Shown: one piece after another, positions 1 through 12,554 of the stretch
Position numbering within the stretch: the first letter of the stretch is position 1
How the letters are laid out: every line of letters begins with the position of its first letter
From: Ailanthus altissimus
Lineage: Eukaryota > Streptophyta > Magnoliopsida > Sapindales > Simaroubaceae
Assembly (NCBI GenBank): GCA_946807835.1
Contig: OX327695.1
Coordinates: 26,890,501 to 26,954,500, forward strand
DNA length: 64,000 nucleotides
Reading direction: 5' to 3'
Notes under the pieces: generated by a model
Told to the model about the DNA's origin: nothing
Seen by the model: the letters and a program-made list of their open reading frames with translations, nothing else
The model's database searches: none
Made by a program: the position numbers and the translations under genes

Positions 1-72
1 AAGCTTGCTTTGCATTCCATTAAGAGATCCAAAATAGGTGTATTGTGATTGATACTTATACCATTTAAGAAG

Positions 73-414
73 TCACAAGTCCGACGTACCTTTTTTAGCG
101 TATCGCACAACCATACAGCATGGATGGTGTTTTTTCGCACCTTTAGCACAACGACTGCAGGCGTCATCAATGGGAACATGGTGCTTCTTTAGGTTAGCAA
201 ATGCAGGTATCCATCCATGCGTAAACCTCAAAACAAAGTGCTTTATTTTGGGAGGAATGTTCAGCTGCCATAAGTGTTGCCACCAAGATCGAATCTCAAG
301 AGTACCAGAACTGGAGGAGGCCTGGTCAGTAGCATAGAATAGCCAATACCCACTCTTGACAGTAAATTGACCATGTCTGTCAAAGTACCACATGACTGAG
401 TTGGTCAACAACAT
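73..414 (-). pseudogene. LINE zf-RVT domain fragment
   Basis: A 113-codon minus-strand frame resembles the zinc-binding region (zf-RVT) after the reverse transcriptase in plant L1-type LINEs. Visible landmarks are GQFTVKSGYWLF, a tryptophan-rich WWQHLWQLNIPPKIKHF stretch and a C-x2-C pair (DACSRC). In the family this region follows the RT and precedes an RNase H-like tail. No RT is seen upstream on this strand and the frame stops early, so this is a broken scrap. It is unrelated to the kinase gene 4 kb away. Confidence 0.75.
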
Positions 415-2348
415 CCTTGTCTTTAGTCGGGTTAAAATATCATTCTATTAAACAATAATCCAACCCATACATATTTTTGTCAACTTTTCTACTAAAATTT
501 TATATATTAAGTGTGAATGCAACTATTTTCTTTACATGATTTGATTCAAGTACATTTTAAAATTCAAATATGTCGCTAGAAACTTCATGTAAGAGAATTG
601 AATTCGCTTCTTGAATACTAAAAACCACATTTTATAGAGAAAGTTCTTCAATATGCATTTCTCAAATAAGAATGGTTTGTATCACTTACATAGTAAAACT
701 TAAAAATAGATTGCATATCCAAGAATTTATATATGTCGTCTGATTTTCAATTAACTTCTTTTATTTTATTATATGACTATAAATTTTCAATATGATATTA
801 TTCAACAACGATCCTCCATCTTAATTTTAAATTTTTAGGAGATCTTACACTTATTGTAGGAGGCCATTGATGTATACAATTATAAAAATATTTAATTAAA
901 TTAATACTCATATTTTTAAAATTTGATATTCAATAAATAAATGAAAATGGAATGAATAAAAAATACATAAAAAAGGATAAGAAATTTTTTTTTAAAAATT
1001 GATATGCTAAAAATACTTGACAAAAATTTTCAAGAGCCTTTAGCGTGCACAAAGGTGCGCGCTCGACAGCACCCACATGCCCAAGAATGGGCACACATAA
1101 GGAACTATCAAATGCTCAAGCCATTTGCTCAGTATTCTCGACAAAATTTTTCAAGTGCCTACAAGTACCCATTAGTGTGTTAGACAAAACTGTCAAGTAC
1201 CTTCAACTTGATATTCTATTGAGTAATATCAAGTACTCAGTATGCTCAATAATTTTTCAACTTTCTCTTCCTATTTTCTTTAAACACTTCCTCACATTAT
1301 TATTTATATCCCCTAAATACATCATGAACACTTTTAATATAAAAAATTGTATATTATAATTTTTTATTAAGTCAAAAAAAGTGTATTATAACTTTGAATT
1401 TTAAGTAGTTTGGCTTAACCTAAATTTGCATTTGCAAAGATCAAATTATGCTCCTAAATCTGCGAATTTCTAAATTCATATAATGTAAGATTGTTATTAT
1501 ATTTTGTAGTTTGAATTTAATTAAATTTCAATTTATAATTGATTTTTGGGTTTGTTTAGAGAGAGTTGTTAGAGAAAATTGGGAGAGAGAGTTGAGAATG
1601 TATGGGGGTATTTATTTATTTATTTTTGAATGAATTATGGGGTATTTGTTTTTACCTTTCAACCCCTTTTTAGCTTTAAATAATAATAAATAGAAGGTTT
1701 GATTAAATTAGTACAACTCTATTTTTTTTTTGTTGCTATAATAAATTAAAACTGAAATTATTTCTATATCACTATCAATAATAATGTCTTTGTATTGTAA
1801 AAATTATTCCCAAGATATTAAAAAAATGGAAACCGGAAAATTGGAAAAGAAAAAGTGTGGATCCATGAGAACAAGGTCAAGAGTCAAAAGAGTGCGTCAG
1901 CTGAAGCTATATTCAAGCCGACGACGTGTAGCGGGTGGTATGCTAATATAATATAAGAGATGATAACACTGTCACCCCCAATATGTATACAAATTACATT
2001 TTAATGATAGCTTTAGTTTTAATTATATTATTACTCATTTACTTATTTTTAAGGATGAAAATATACTAAGAACTTGTTTGATGAGTTTTTTAAATAGAAT
2101 TTTTTAAATAGAGTTTTTTAAAATAGAGATTTAAAAATTAGAGTTTTTTTAAAAAAATTATTAATCGTTAATTATTAATTAAATTTTTTTTTAAAGTATT
2201 AAATTATTTAATTACACATTATTAAAAGTATTGATCTGCTGTTAAATTATTAAAAAAGACACTTAATAAAATTTACATTCAAATTCTAAATAATTCAATA
2301 TTATATATATAAGTTTAAATTTATCATATATTTTCTTAAATTCAATTT
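415..2348. other. gene-free AT-rich stretch
   Basis: No coding sequence is supported. The short frame at 1045-1359 has no recognisable domain. A motif of the type GACAAAA(n)TCAAG(n)GCC recurs near 1018, 1139 and 1183. A TTTTTTAAATAGA-like motif is repeated near 2085-2150. These look like remnants of old repeats. Confidence 0.5.
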
Positions 2349-2356
2349 TTTAAAAC

Positions 2357-2746
2357 TAGGGGTGGACAAACTCGGTTCGGTTCAGTTTTCAACGTGAACC
2401 GAAAATCTAACAGACCCAATCAATTTTTTAAAAATAAAATCAAAAATAAAACAGAACTTGTTCGGTTCGGTTTTCAATTTGGCTCAAATGAACTTAATTT
2501 AGATTTATTTTTAGTTTTGTTCGGTTCATTTTTTTTTAATAATTTTTTAAATTTTTTGATTTATTATTATTATTTTTTAATTTTTAATTTTTTGATTCGG
2601 CCTTCTGAACTGAGAATTGAACTGAATTATTTATTTTTTTGAATTAAAAAATTGAGAACCGAACCGACCAAGAAAAAAATTGAATCAAACAGGTTGGTTC
2701 GATTTTTCGAGTCCAATTCGATTCGTCAATTTTTTGTCCACCCCTA
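2357..2746. mobile_element. hAT-type MITE
   Basis: The ends are inverted copies of TAGGGGTGGACAAA, starting at 2357 and ending at 2746. The flanking 8-mers TTTAAAAC (2349-2356) and CTTAAAAC (2747-2754) match at 7 of 8 positions, as expected for a hAT target-site duplication. The inside is AT-rich with GGTTCGGTT-like motifs and no transposase. The 82-codon frame inside is not a gene. Confidence 0.85.
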
Positions 2747-3090
2747 CTTAAAACACAATAATCAAGTAAAAATAATACATAGTAATCAATAAATTAATAT
2801 AATCAATATATTTGGTACAAAAATAGAAAATAAAATAATTTTTTTGTTTAAAAAATAAAATAATCACTAAAAGATTTTGATAGATTTTTATAAAAATATG
2901 ATTATTATAGAGATAGGGAGAATTGGAGATATGATGACTTTTAAAAAAATATTAGTTAAATAAAGTTTATTTTATTAAGGGTACATTAGAAAAAAATATT
3001 ATTAAGGTATATGTGATATTATACATATATTTAAAAAGTTATACTTTTTTTAAGGGGATTATAACATATTTCATTTTTTGCACTACTTAA

Positions 3091-3162
3091 GGAGGAAGGG
3101 TTCGAACCCAAGTGGGGATATGAGTATTGAAAGAGCTCAATCAACTAAGTTGAGCCCTTATG
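3091..3162 (-). repeat. possible tRNA-derived (SINE-like) fragment
   Basis: Read on the minus strand, a GGCTCAACTTAGTTGATTG segment resembles a pol III A box. It is followed about 30 bases later by GGTTCGAACCC, a B-box match. It does not fold as a full tRNA cloverleaf. The same strand shows GCTCAA/TTGAGC arms. A SINE remnant is plausible but not shown. Confidence 0.35.
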
Positions 3163-3671
3163 TTAAAAAAAAAAACTCTACATTCAAAAGCTTAAAACTT
3201 AAACTTTTGTGAGTAGAGGTAAAATAATTTTTTTAATTTTTAAAAATTATTTTTTAATTGTAATTAAATATTATCAAAAAAATTTTAAAAAAATTTCAAC
3301 ATTAAAAAAATTTTTTTTAGCCAATAAAAAAGTTCAATTAAATAGATACTAAAATTATTTTTTATCAACTAAAATATTTTTAAAGAGTGAGAGTATTTTT
3401 ATCTTTTAAATTAAGTAAAAGAGGTAATAGTCATTCAAATATAATTTGTATAAATCTCATGGTGGTAACGGTGTTAATAACCCTATAATATATAATAAAG
3501 AAATATTCGTAAAATTAGCTGTGCACGACGAAGAGCGAAGACTGCAGCGAATGCGAAAGATGATATTTACTAAAACCCGAAGAAACACGTTGCTGCATTA
3601 CTGTAGTGTCGTTTTGTGTCATGCAGCCCAATATTGCCCCTCTTCTTTTTTCTTTTTGTTCGCTTACATTA
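3163..3671. other. upstream region of the MAP kinase gene
   Basis: AT-rich sequence with poly-A and poly-T runs and no supported gene. It lies directly upstream of the probable TATA box and would contain the proximal promoter of the kinase gene. I see no element that I can name with confidence. Confidence 0.4.
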
Positions 3672-3682
3672 TGTTATATATC
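3672..3682 (+). promoter_or_regulatory. probable TATA box of the MAP kinase gene
   Basis: GTTATATATCC lies about 30 bases before a pyrimidine-rich CCCTCTCTCAGC segment typical of plant transcription starts. It is about 390 bases before the 5'UTR intron donor at 4070. Position and composition fit a TATA box. The actual start site is inferred. Confidence 0.5.
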
Positions 3683-4069
3683 CATTCCCTTCCCTCTCTC
3701 AGCTCTGAATCTGATCACGACGAGATAAGGAATCCAAATTCCCATCAGATCGGATAAGCATTCAGATCTGATCCAATGTAATTTATATGTATTTCAACTA
3801 CTTTGGCCTTCGATTAGAAGCCAGTTTCTGAAGAATTAGCTGAGAAATGGCGATGAAAGTTGAGGAATTTTTAGTGTGAAAGCTTAGATTGTCTTCAATT
3901 TGAGCTGATTCATTTGTTTTGACTTTATAAATTATAAGTTGCTGTGAATTGGGTCCATTGGGAAAAAGCAAAGTGAAAACTTTTGTAACTTGGAAAAGTA
4001 GGTGAGAGCTGAAAAAGTGCTGAGAATAAGCGATCGCTAAAGATCAAAGCAAACAAGTGGTAGCGGCAA

Positions 4070-4286
4070 GTAAGTATCGATTCTCAAAACCCCTTTTACT
4101 CGCTCTCTCTCTCTCTCTCTATATATATATATCTTTGTGTGTGAGTTGAGCTTCGAATTTGATTGTAAGCTGTAGGTTTGTTAGACAAAGTTATCTATGT
4201 TTATTTGAGTTCATTCTACAAATATAGTGTCAAATTACAGAGAAATAGAGTAATTTAGATTATGTTTTTCTTATAATGTTTTTTAG
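4070..4286 (+). other. 5'UTR intron of the MAP kinase gene
   Basis: A strong donor (GCGGCAA|GTAAGTATCG, intron starting at 4070) pairs with a T-rich acceptor ending TTTTTTAG at 4286. The next exon opens four bases before the ATG at 4291. A leader intron just before the start codon fits the sequence. cDNA would settle it. Confidence 0.65.
4102..4132. repeat. (CT)n(AT)n microsatellite
   Basis: A run of CT dinucleotides passes straight into AT dinucleotides inside the 5'UTR intron of the kinase gene. It is probably length-polymorphic. Confidence 0.9.
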
Positions 4287-4290
4287 GGAA

Positions 4291-6410
4291 ATGGCTACAC
4301 TAGTTGAACCTCCAAATGGGGTTAATTCAAGGGGGAAGCATTATTACACAATGTGGCAAACATTGTTTGAAATTGACACGAAGTATGTTCCGATCAAACC
4401 AATTGGTCGGGGAGCATATGGGGTTGTGTGCTCTTCAATTAATAGGGAGACAAACGAGAAAGTCGCGATCAAGAAGATCAATAATGTGTTTGAGAATCGA
4501 ATTGATGCGTTGAGAACTTTGAGGGAGTTGATTCTGCTAAGACATATTAAGCATGAGAATGTGATTGCTTTGAAGGATGTCATGATGCCTACTCATAGGT
4601 TGAGTTTCAAGGATGTTTATTTGGTTTACGAGCTCATGGATACCGACTTGCATCAGATTATCAAATCTTCACAACCTCTGTCCAACGATCATTGCAAATA
4701 TTTTATCTTTCAGGTATTAAATCATGTTTCTTTTTTTTCTTAAGAAAAAAACATTATGAGATACTCATTTGATATTGAAGTGAACTGTTATAAGTTCTGC
4801 TTCTATTTGGGATTAAAGTGTGCATTGCAATATATAATTTGATGGTTTACACATTTACTTTGGAATGTAGATTTACTTTATTTGGTCATATTAATATTTT
4901 GGTAATAATAGCATTTGTATTAGATGGCTCACGAGCGGACTTTATTTAGCAAGAAATAATAAGTTCTATCGTGAAATTGCTTCTCCACACTAGAGGGGTA
5001 TTGAGCTGTTGGGATGATACTTTTAGCTGTCTCATTGATGGTAACTATATTTGGTAATTTAGTGGCACTGCCAACTGCCAAGATATGTTGAACTTACCTA
5101 TATCTGTAATGGCAAATTTTCATCTTATTCTAGTTCCGATTGTTTATTTTGTTCATCTATTAGTTTTAGTCCTTTTTATTGAGTTTAAGGCCCTTCTAAT
5201 AACTTTGATGCTTGTTTGAACCCACACTAATGTAACTCAGCTGCAAAGGGTGATTTTTTATTACTCCTTCCAGGTGTGTAAATCCATCCATAAGACTCAT
5301 TATATTTCAAGACCGACTGTCAGGCAGCAGTTGTGAACCAACCGATGCATGAACTGCTAAGAGTTTCCTGATTTAGCCTTGCTGCATATTATGGGGTGCT
5401 CATTTTACTCTACTAGCAAGGCCCTTTTGTGATATTGTTTTGCTATTTTTGTTAGTGTAAACCCCATTTGCTTTCTGAGGTGGGCTTTTTAATCTGGGTA
5501 TTGAGTAGTAAATACTATGCAGCTTACTAGTACCTGATGATTACAAGAACTCCCCTGACTCTCGTCTGTGAACTTATGAACATGCTGTATTTAGAGCCTG
5601 TTTATCTTGCATTCTGGGTTTCTAAAACTGTGGTTTTACACAAAAGTTTAGTTAGATTTCAAACTTTTTATTTTTTATCTTTGATCTGATTGTGACTAAT
5701 TAATTAATTAACTTTAAATATTTTAGTTGCTGCGAGGGCTGAAGTATCTTCACTCAGCAAACATCCTTCACCGGGACTTGAAGCCTGGGAACCTTCTTGT
5801 CAATTCTAACTGTGACTTGAAGATATGTGATTTTGGACTTGCACGAACCAGCAGAGGCAATGAACAGTTCATGACAGAATATGTTGTCACCCGCTGGTAC
5901 CGTGCACCTGAGCTCCTCCTCTGCTGTGACAACTATGGAACCTCCATTGATGTATGGTCTGTAGGATGCATCTTTGCTGAGATTCTTGGCAGGAAACCTA
6001 TTTTCCCTGGAACAGAGTGCCTCAACCAGCTAAAACTAATTATCAATGTCCTTGGAACTCAACATGAATCTGATCTTGAGTTCATTGATAATGCAAAAGC
6101 TAGAAGGTTCATCAGATCACTCCCTTACTCCAGGGGAAACCACGTTTCCAGCCTTTATCCCCAAGCCGATCCTTTAGCCATAGACTTGTTGCAAAAAATG
6201 CTTGTTTTTGAACCATCTAAGAGAATTAGCGTTACTGAAGCGCTTCAACACCCTTACATTTCAGGGCTTTATGATCCACGATCAAACCCACCTGCCCAGG
6301 TCCCAATAAGTCTTGACATTGATGAGAATGTCGGGGAGCATATGATAAGGGAGATGATGTGGAATGAGATGCTTCATTACCACCCAGAAGCTTCACTTGC
6401 CAATGAATAG
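4291..6410 (+). CDS. MPK7: mitogen-activated protein kinase, group C (MPK7-type)
   Basis: Two coding exons, 4291-4713 and 5727-6410, are joined by a 1,013-bp GT-AG intron in phase 0 and give 368 residues, the usual length for MPK1/2/7/14-group kinases. A cytosolic/nuclear Ser/Thr kinase at the end of a MAPK cascade is expected. The ATG at 4291 gives [10 protein letters not shown], the family N-terminus. The in-frame ATG at 4276 lies inside the upstream intron. Visible motifs are the glycine loop GRGAYG (39-44), catalytic lysine in VAIKK (61), HRDLKPGN (156-163), DFG (176-178), activation-loop TEY (191-193) and APE (201-203). TEY, the short C-terminus and the two-exon structure separate it from TDY-type MAPKs. 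No frameshift or lost catalytic residue is seen. It is the only clearly functional gene in the window. The precise orthologue within group C is inferred. Confidence 0.95.
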
Positions 6411-6660
6411 GCGAGGCCAATACAAGCTTCATGTGGTTCTGTCACTTCATTTATATCTTAAGACTTTGTCGTTCTGCTTGGGTGGATTCAACTGAGAATT
6501 GTGCTGTGAAAGTGATTCCACCAAGGTTTTTGTCTAGTGTCTTGTTTATTAGTTTGAGTTCCAAGCAAGGGACATAGCGTGTCTTATAACTTGTAAATAT
6601 GTAAGTTGCTTTGTTGTAGTTTTTGAATGTATGGGATGCTGTATTATTTATGATGCATGT
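6411..6660 (+). other. probable 3'UTR of the MAP kinase gene
   Basis: T-rich sequence after the TAG stop, with TTGTAAATATGTAAG near 6590 and TATTATTTATGA near 6640 as possible polyadenylation context. The end point is a guess. Confidence 0.4.
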
Positions 6661-7119
6661 GTGACATCTCTCTCCGACTAATCAAGTAGCAAGGTTAAAG
6701 ACATGGAGCATCTATGATTATAGTTACTGATGATAAAAATATTAATCTGATCTCGTACTTTGTCTTTCTAGAATCTTGAATATAGCACTTCCAAGTAGAT
6801 GAGTGTGTGTGCAAGCGTGTGTTTGTTGCCTACACAGGGCCAAAACATATATTTTTACTTTAAGAAAATCGATCTGCCAAAGTGGTTTTCTTGTAAATTA
6901 CTAGTTATTTCACTGTACATTACTATAGATTACAACACAACTTCTTACCTTTTGGAGTCAGGCCTGTGCAAAGGAGATAATAGATTTCTCTTAAAGATTT
7001 ATAAACATCCGAAAGGAAAAATTTTCCTTCCAAGTCTGCATTTGATAAATGAAAATGTATGTTAAGGCGATCATTTATGAATTTCTCCTTGAGAGATGAC
7101 AGCAAATCAAGCTTGAGAT
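6661..7119. other. gene-free stretch
   Basis: Nothing recognisable. The two short opposing frames at 6799-7065 and 6923-7105 overlap and have no domain. Confidence 0.5.
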
Positions 7120-8175
7120 GAAACCTCTAAATTTGTATTCATATTTGTTTTAAATAAAATATTAAATTCTTCTTAAATTCATTACAAATTTAAAATTTTA
7201 TTATCAAATTTACTCTAACGGATATATACTCATTACCATTATTACAACGGGTTATTTACAATAAAAAATATAAAATTATAATATTAATTTTTAAAAAAAT
7301 TCATAAAATATAACAATCAAAATCATTTTACAAATTTAAATTTAATAAAATTCTTTTTATTAAAGTTCAATTCATTTTCAAATTAAAACTAATAAAAGTA
7401 ACTCATAAATAGTTAACACAAATACTAGATAACATAATTACAAATTAAAACTAATAAAAGTAACTCATAAAGTTAACACAAATACTAAATAACATAATTA
7501 CAAAGCAACTCAATTAAAACAAAAAATAATTTTTCTTATGCTTGATTCAAAATTTAAGAACACATCTTACAAATGAATTTATATTGGTATATTATAGTTT
7601 TTAGATAAGCTTTGCTAATTAGTTAAACCAATAATATATTAAACATTAAAAGAGTAAAAATATAAAATAAAATAGATATCAATCTCTATCATCCAAAAAA
7701 AATTATATTCATTTATTTTAAGTAATGTAATACCAATGAATGAAGATTAAAGAGATATTAAAATATATCGTTTGCGATCAAAGAAATATTTGACATACAT
7801 GAGCCAATAGCTTTGTGAGACTAGAGAATAAAAAATGATAAAATTGTGGGACAATGTTTGTATGACAAATAAGAGTAAGAACAATTGATAGATTAAAAAA
7901 GAGATAAAAAAATGTTCTTCAATTTTTTTTATTTAGAGCTTCAACTAAACCAACATCGCTTGGTCTTCTTTTTAAAAAATAAAAAAAATGTAAATATTTA
8001 TGGATATCTAATGGGTATCTGTAAATATTTTACCAAACTCGTATACATCTCAGACTTGTTGCAAATAACTTTATGTACCAAACCCATTCTAAATCTACTT
8101 TAACTCTTATTAAATCATTCCTAACAAGGGTGGGTTATAGCAAGTTTGCAGATCATTTTTCCATCCCTACCTTGC
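7120..8175. repeat. dispersed repeat, copy 1
   Basis: The left part (about 7130-7310) resembles 8500-8715. The right end (GCAAGTTTGCAGATCATTTT near 8150) resembles the end of copy 2 near 10190-10215. The two are diverged direct copies of one unit with no coding capacity. The family is not identified. Confidence 0.55.
7379..7500. repeat. tandem duplication, 2 x about 61 bp
   Basis: 7379-7440 and 7441-7500 are nearly identical (AAACTAATAAAAGTAACTCA and following), with a short indel and a substitution. Confidence 0.9.
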
Positions 8176-8499
8176 TCAGCTACTCACATCTAAGAGGTGG
8201 ATGTCCTAATAAGCTTAAATAGTAAGGGGCAGGAGTGAAGGATTTTTGGTTGATAGTAGGGAGGGAATTTGTGAGCCATCTTTGGTTTTTAGCAAAGTAA
8301 CTGAAACTTAAAATTAATTGAGGGTTATGGTATTTATTTCACGAATGTGAATCACTACAAGGGCAAAGCTTGGCCAAGCCAAAACTAAGCCTACGAAAAG
8401 TAGCCTAAACTCAGTCTTGAACCTGTAGGTTGGTCAATCCAAAACTTGGGGATTGAGATCAAGTGTAAGGATACTGGCGGATCAGGTTTAAGATGGATA
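8176..8499. other. gene-free spacer between repeat copies
   Basis: Non-coding sequence between the two direct repeat copies. No feature recognised. Confidence 0.4.
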
Positions 8500-10222
8500 C
8501 TCTTAAACTCGTATCCATATTTGCTTCAAAAATAAAATATCAAATTCTTCTTAAATTCATCACATGTTTAGAATTTCATTACCAAACTCGCTTTAGCAAA
8601 TATATATTCCTTACCAAACCTGTAACAGGTTATTCACGGATATTAAGCAAGTTGTTAATTAATATAATAAAAATACAAAATTATAACCTTTAATTTCAAA
8701 GTAAATCCATAAAATGTATTGTTGGGCTCATAACTAATACTATTCAACAGAGCTTAAGCCCAGTTAAAGAGTCACTTAAATGAGAAAAGAGGCCCAAACT
8801 AAAAACCTAAAGTTGAAAACCTGAATCTGATAGCAAGATTGATAGAGGAATTAACAATGCCAAAAATTGTCAGACCAAGATAACATGCTCACTGAGACCA
8901 TAATTAACGAAATGCCTTTTAGAGAAGAAGAGATCGAATCCAACTTTAGAGTCTTATTTGAACTTAAGCTTCTCACACATTGTTCAACAGAAAACGGATA
9001 AGAAACTTGAGTCAAGTTTAAACATTTGTTTCTTTAAAGATTTTGTTTATCAAATTAGTTTAATTCGATTATGATTATTGCACATCGGATTAAATCCATA
9101 TCACATGTTTAGCTTTATCACATATCTGAATGAGATAATGACTGGTTACGATTACATTTAATCTCATAATTAATCAGTTTTTGGCCTGAAAAAAATTATA
9201 ATTAAACTTTTCTTAAGAAGAAGATAATTCATCAAAAAAATGGATTAAGTCACTTCAATCCTAAAACGAATTGAACTCCACGTACTTTATAAAGCATACA
9301 TTATGACGATTACATTCATTCAGAAAATACAACACAACATAGTTAAGAACCCAAGCACTCTTGAGATCTTTGAGTAATATCTGAAAGCACCTATACACAG
9401 AAAATAACACCCTCTTACTTGTTTGATAAATACTCCCACACACAACACCTGATTCTTTTAGCTCTTACTAACTTGAGCATCATAGTGTTTTTCTTTACAG
9501 GAGGATGGCTTTGCTTCTGAGAGACATTCATGGAACCAATTGAATGTTGACAGAAGGTCATTCTAAAAAATACCTCGAGGATCAAAAGGCGCGGAAATAA
9601 ATTCTTGAGGTTCCCAAAAATTAGGAATTTCATATATCAATTAAAATTGTATCACAAATTTAAATTTACAATTAAAATAAGACATAACATAATAATAGTA
9701 GTTTGATTAATATTTGACATAGTCTCAAATGAAATAAAAATGTATATAAAATGACAAATACAATAAAAAAAATTAAGTTTACAATTAAAGTTCCACAAGC
9801 AAGTCTATAACTAATATTGCTTCAAAATATAAAATTCAAAGCTTTAAGAATCCAACACTAAGTTTCAATCTTTATAGAATGGAGAATCGATGATGACAAA
9901 GTGGCGGAACAATGGCTTTGTGTGGGAGTTAGAATGCTTGATGGATTGAAAGAGATAAAAATTATTATTTTAATATCTCATTTTAGGCATATAACTAAAA
10001 CAACGTTATTTTGATATTCTTTAAAGAAAATTAAATATGTAAATATCAATAGATACCCGTTGTAGGTGTCTGCAGATATTTCATTCAAACCGTACTCATT
10101 CCAAACCCACTACATATTTTAACTTTGTGTTCTAAATTTGTTTTAAGTTTTATCAAATCTTTTCCAACAAAATTGAACAATTCTAGCAAGTTAGAATGTT
10201 TGCAGATCATTTTGCCACTTTT
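8500..10222. repeat. dispersed repeat, copy 2 (interrupted)
   Basis: Direct copy of the 7120-8175 unit. Removing the LTR-like insertion at 8720-9632 leaves about 800 bp that again lines up with copy 1: AAATAAAATATCAAATTCTTC at the left, and GTTTGCAGATCATTTTGCC at the right. Confidence 0.5.
8720..9632. mobile_element. LTR-like insertion, 913 bp
   Basis: The interruption of repeat copy 2 starts TGTTGGGCTC and ends GGAATTTCA (TG...CA). It is flanked by TGTAT (8715-8719) and TATAT (9633-9637), which match at 4 of 5 positions. Size and ends fit a solo LTR. No coding sequence is seen. A TTTATAAAG box lies near 9286. Orientation is undecided. Confidence 0.55.
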
Positions 10223-11258
10223 AATGAAATCTATATCCATTAAGAGTGGTGTTATTAGGTTAGGTGTTAGCTCTCAATTGATAGCGCTGGTCCTAAGGTG
10301 ATGTCTTGCTATTTGGAATTTTGATAGGATTATATGATCCCCTTATAATCTCTTATATCTGTGTAACCCCAATATTGAGTTAAGACCAACTAAACTATAA
10401 GCATTTCTAGTTTTTTTTTAAAAATATTTTGTCAAGGATTTGGTGTGATCTCCAATATATCTAGATCTAGGGTTGTTCTTGTTCCTATTCCTATGTATAT
10501 ATCGGTCGTTAGGCTAAGCTTGTCTTTATGAAAGCCTCTATATTTTCTTTTATTGATTCATTTACCCACTCCCCATGCTAATAACTTCTTAGTAGGGGTG
10601 AGCAAAACTAATTCGGTTCAGTTTTGGGTTGAATTAAAAACTAAGCTGAATCGATCAATTTTTAAAAAAATACACCCAAAAATCGAACTGAATTAGATGT
10701 ATAGTGGTTTAACCCAATTCAAATTTATGTCTACTTTACAAAATTTTATAAACCCATTCATATGCACTATTCAACATTCTTCTTACAACAAAGTGTAAGA
10801 TATTATGGCCATTACAAAAAAAAAAAAAAAACTAATGGGAGGAGAAAAATCATGCAAAGCTTTGGCAGAGAGAGATTGACCCTCCATGAATCTCTTAGAA
10901 TGACATCCTTTTATAGTTGCTATGGAAGAGTCCTTTTTGGAAGATATTTATTCTTCATCAATCTAATTTAATTCTTTAATTTAATGGATAATAATTTTCT
11001 CATAAAGTTCGTGATTTTTAGGATAATAATTTTCTACTTAAATTGTTTCCACGATTTTAGGGATGTAAATCCCTAATTAATTTGGTTTTCTTAAAAGGAT
11101 GAAGATCTTATTTTTAGGCTTGGGTTTGACCTCGAAATCTAAGGGAACATAAATAAAAATAAAAACCCATAAAAAATAATTGTAAGAATGGTTAACACAG
11201 CAAAAGTAAATTTCACAAGCGATTCCCATAAATTGAAAGTTATATAGATGTTGTATAT
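10223..11258. other. gene-free stretch with a MITE fragment
   Basis: No supported gene. It contains a poly-A run near 10817 and the MITE end at 10593. The frames at 10762-10971 and 11077-11394 have no recognisable domains. Confidence 0.4.
10593..10740. mobile_element. truncated hAT-type MITE
   Basis: TAGGGGTGAGCAAAACTAATT followed by a GGTTCAG motif matches the left end of the MITE at 2357. No matching inverted right end is found, so it is a fragment. The right limit is approximate. Confidence 0.5.
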
Positions 11259-11806
11259 TGTTGGATAGATGAAACCTTAATCTTAATACTTTACACAAAT
11301 TGGATTTGAGAATTAAGAAATAGAGAAAGAAAATAATCAAGAACACAAAGGAATTACATAATTCTGCAGAGCTTACATTCACGAGCCAAAACATGAATAA
11401 TTGATGCTATTATTCTAATCAAGATTCAAGAACTACAATTTTAATGTTACAAGCTTTAAATATCAAGATGAATGATGGATTATATAATCTACATTATGCT
11501 TCCCAAGTTCGGGTATTTATAAGCCAAGACTGCTTATTAAGCACAGAACTTTAACTAACTTAACTAACTTTTTGTCATGTGTTAGTATTTGATCGGCTCA
11601 AACCCTTAAATGAAATGGTGCAATTTCGGTCATTCCAGACCTATTAGGATATTATTATCATAATCCTTCCACTTTCAGCTAATTACTTTAAAAGCCACAA
11701 ATTTCTTTCGTTAGCACTTAGGTCCAGGAAACTTATTTCAATTTGTGGTTTGGTCCCCAATATAGTACAACTGATTTCTTCATTGATTTTTAATTATCAT
11801 TTCACA
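11259..11806 (-). repeat. 3' LTR of the nested copia element
   Basis: 548 bp. Starts TGTGAAATG on the minus strand (at 11806) and ends CCAACA. It aligns along its length with 25423-25963 but with many substitutions and indels, so the host element is old. Confidence 0.88.
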
Positions 11807-11879
11807 ATCTTTACCTTTATTCTAAATTAATGAGCATCATAATCATCTTGTTGACCTCTCCGCATCAACTTCATTTGCT

Positions 11880-12545
11880 GGTCACAACAATCAAGTTGGA
11901 ACAAAGCTTGAACTTAGTCGAAGGAAGTGCCTTAGCCATCATATCAACTAAATTAACAAAAGTATGAATCTCAACTAGATTAATAACCCATTTTATAATT
12001 TGATCTATGATAAAGTGTGCGTTAATATCAATGTGTTTTGTTCTCTCATGGAATTTTTGGTTTCTGCTATAGCTATCACAAAACATGTTCACTTCCGAAT
12101 CATCCACTGTTAATTTCACAATCAATCCCATCATCTAAATTTCTTCATTAACTACTTCTACAACCATTACATACTTTGCTTTAGTTGTTGATAAAATAAC
12201 TATAGGTTGTAATACAATTTTTTGGATTACACAACACCTCTTTATTATGAATAAATACCAAGTCAATGACCTTCTTTTGTCCAAATCACTAAGATAATCC
12301 GTATCTATAAATCCTTTAATCTACTCAGCTTCCAACTCATCCCTTTTGAACATCAAACCATAATTAGAAATGCCCTTCAGGTATCTTAGTACCCATTTCA
12401 CAACAATTTAGTGTTCACCGGACTTGCAACATGGGCAATGTTAGTCATGTTAAGCATTGAACATATCAATGCATACATGATATGTCCAACAACACTTATA
12501 TAGGGAGTTCTTAGCATCTTTTGTTTATCTTCCTCAGTGGATGGA
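11880..12545 (-). pseudogene. copia pol relic: RT tail and RNase H
   Basis: On the minus strand, PSTEEDKQKMLRTPY and later VGHIMYALICSM correspond to the copia segment between RT and RNase H. NMFCDSYSRNQKFHERTKHI and VDMMAKALPSTKF are the RNase H core and tail. Several stops interrupt it. This is the downstream half of the pol cut by the insertion at 12555. The upstream half resumes at 21766. Confidence 0.85.
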
Positions 12546-12554
12546 TACTATACA

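Noticed and set aside
1..6. AAGCTT at the first base
   Set aside because: It is a HindIII site and probably marks a clone end rather than biology. It cannot be decided from the window.
3091..3162. A functional tRNA gene
   Set aside because: A- and B-box-like words exist, but the cloverleaf cannot be completed. Kept only as a weak SINE-like call.
3446..3757. 103-codon frame upstream of the MAP kinase
   Set aside because: It covers the promoter, TATA box and leader and shows no protein similarity.
4276..4290. In-frame ATG upstream of the chosen kinase start
   Set aside because: It lies inside the 5'UTR intron (acceptor at 4286), and the family N-terminus begins at 4291.
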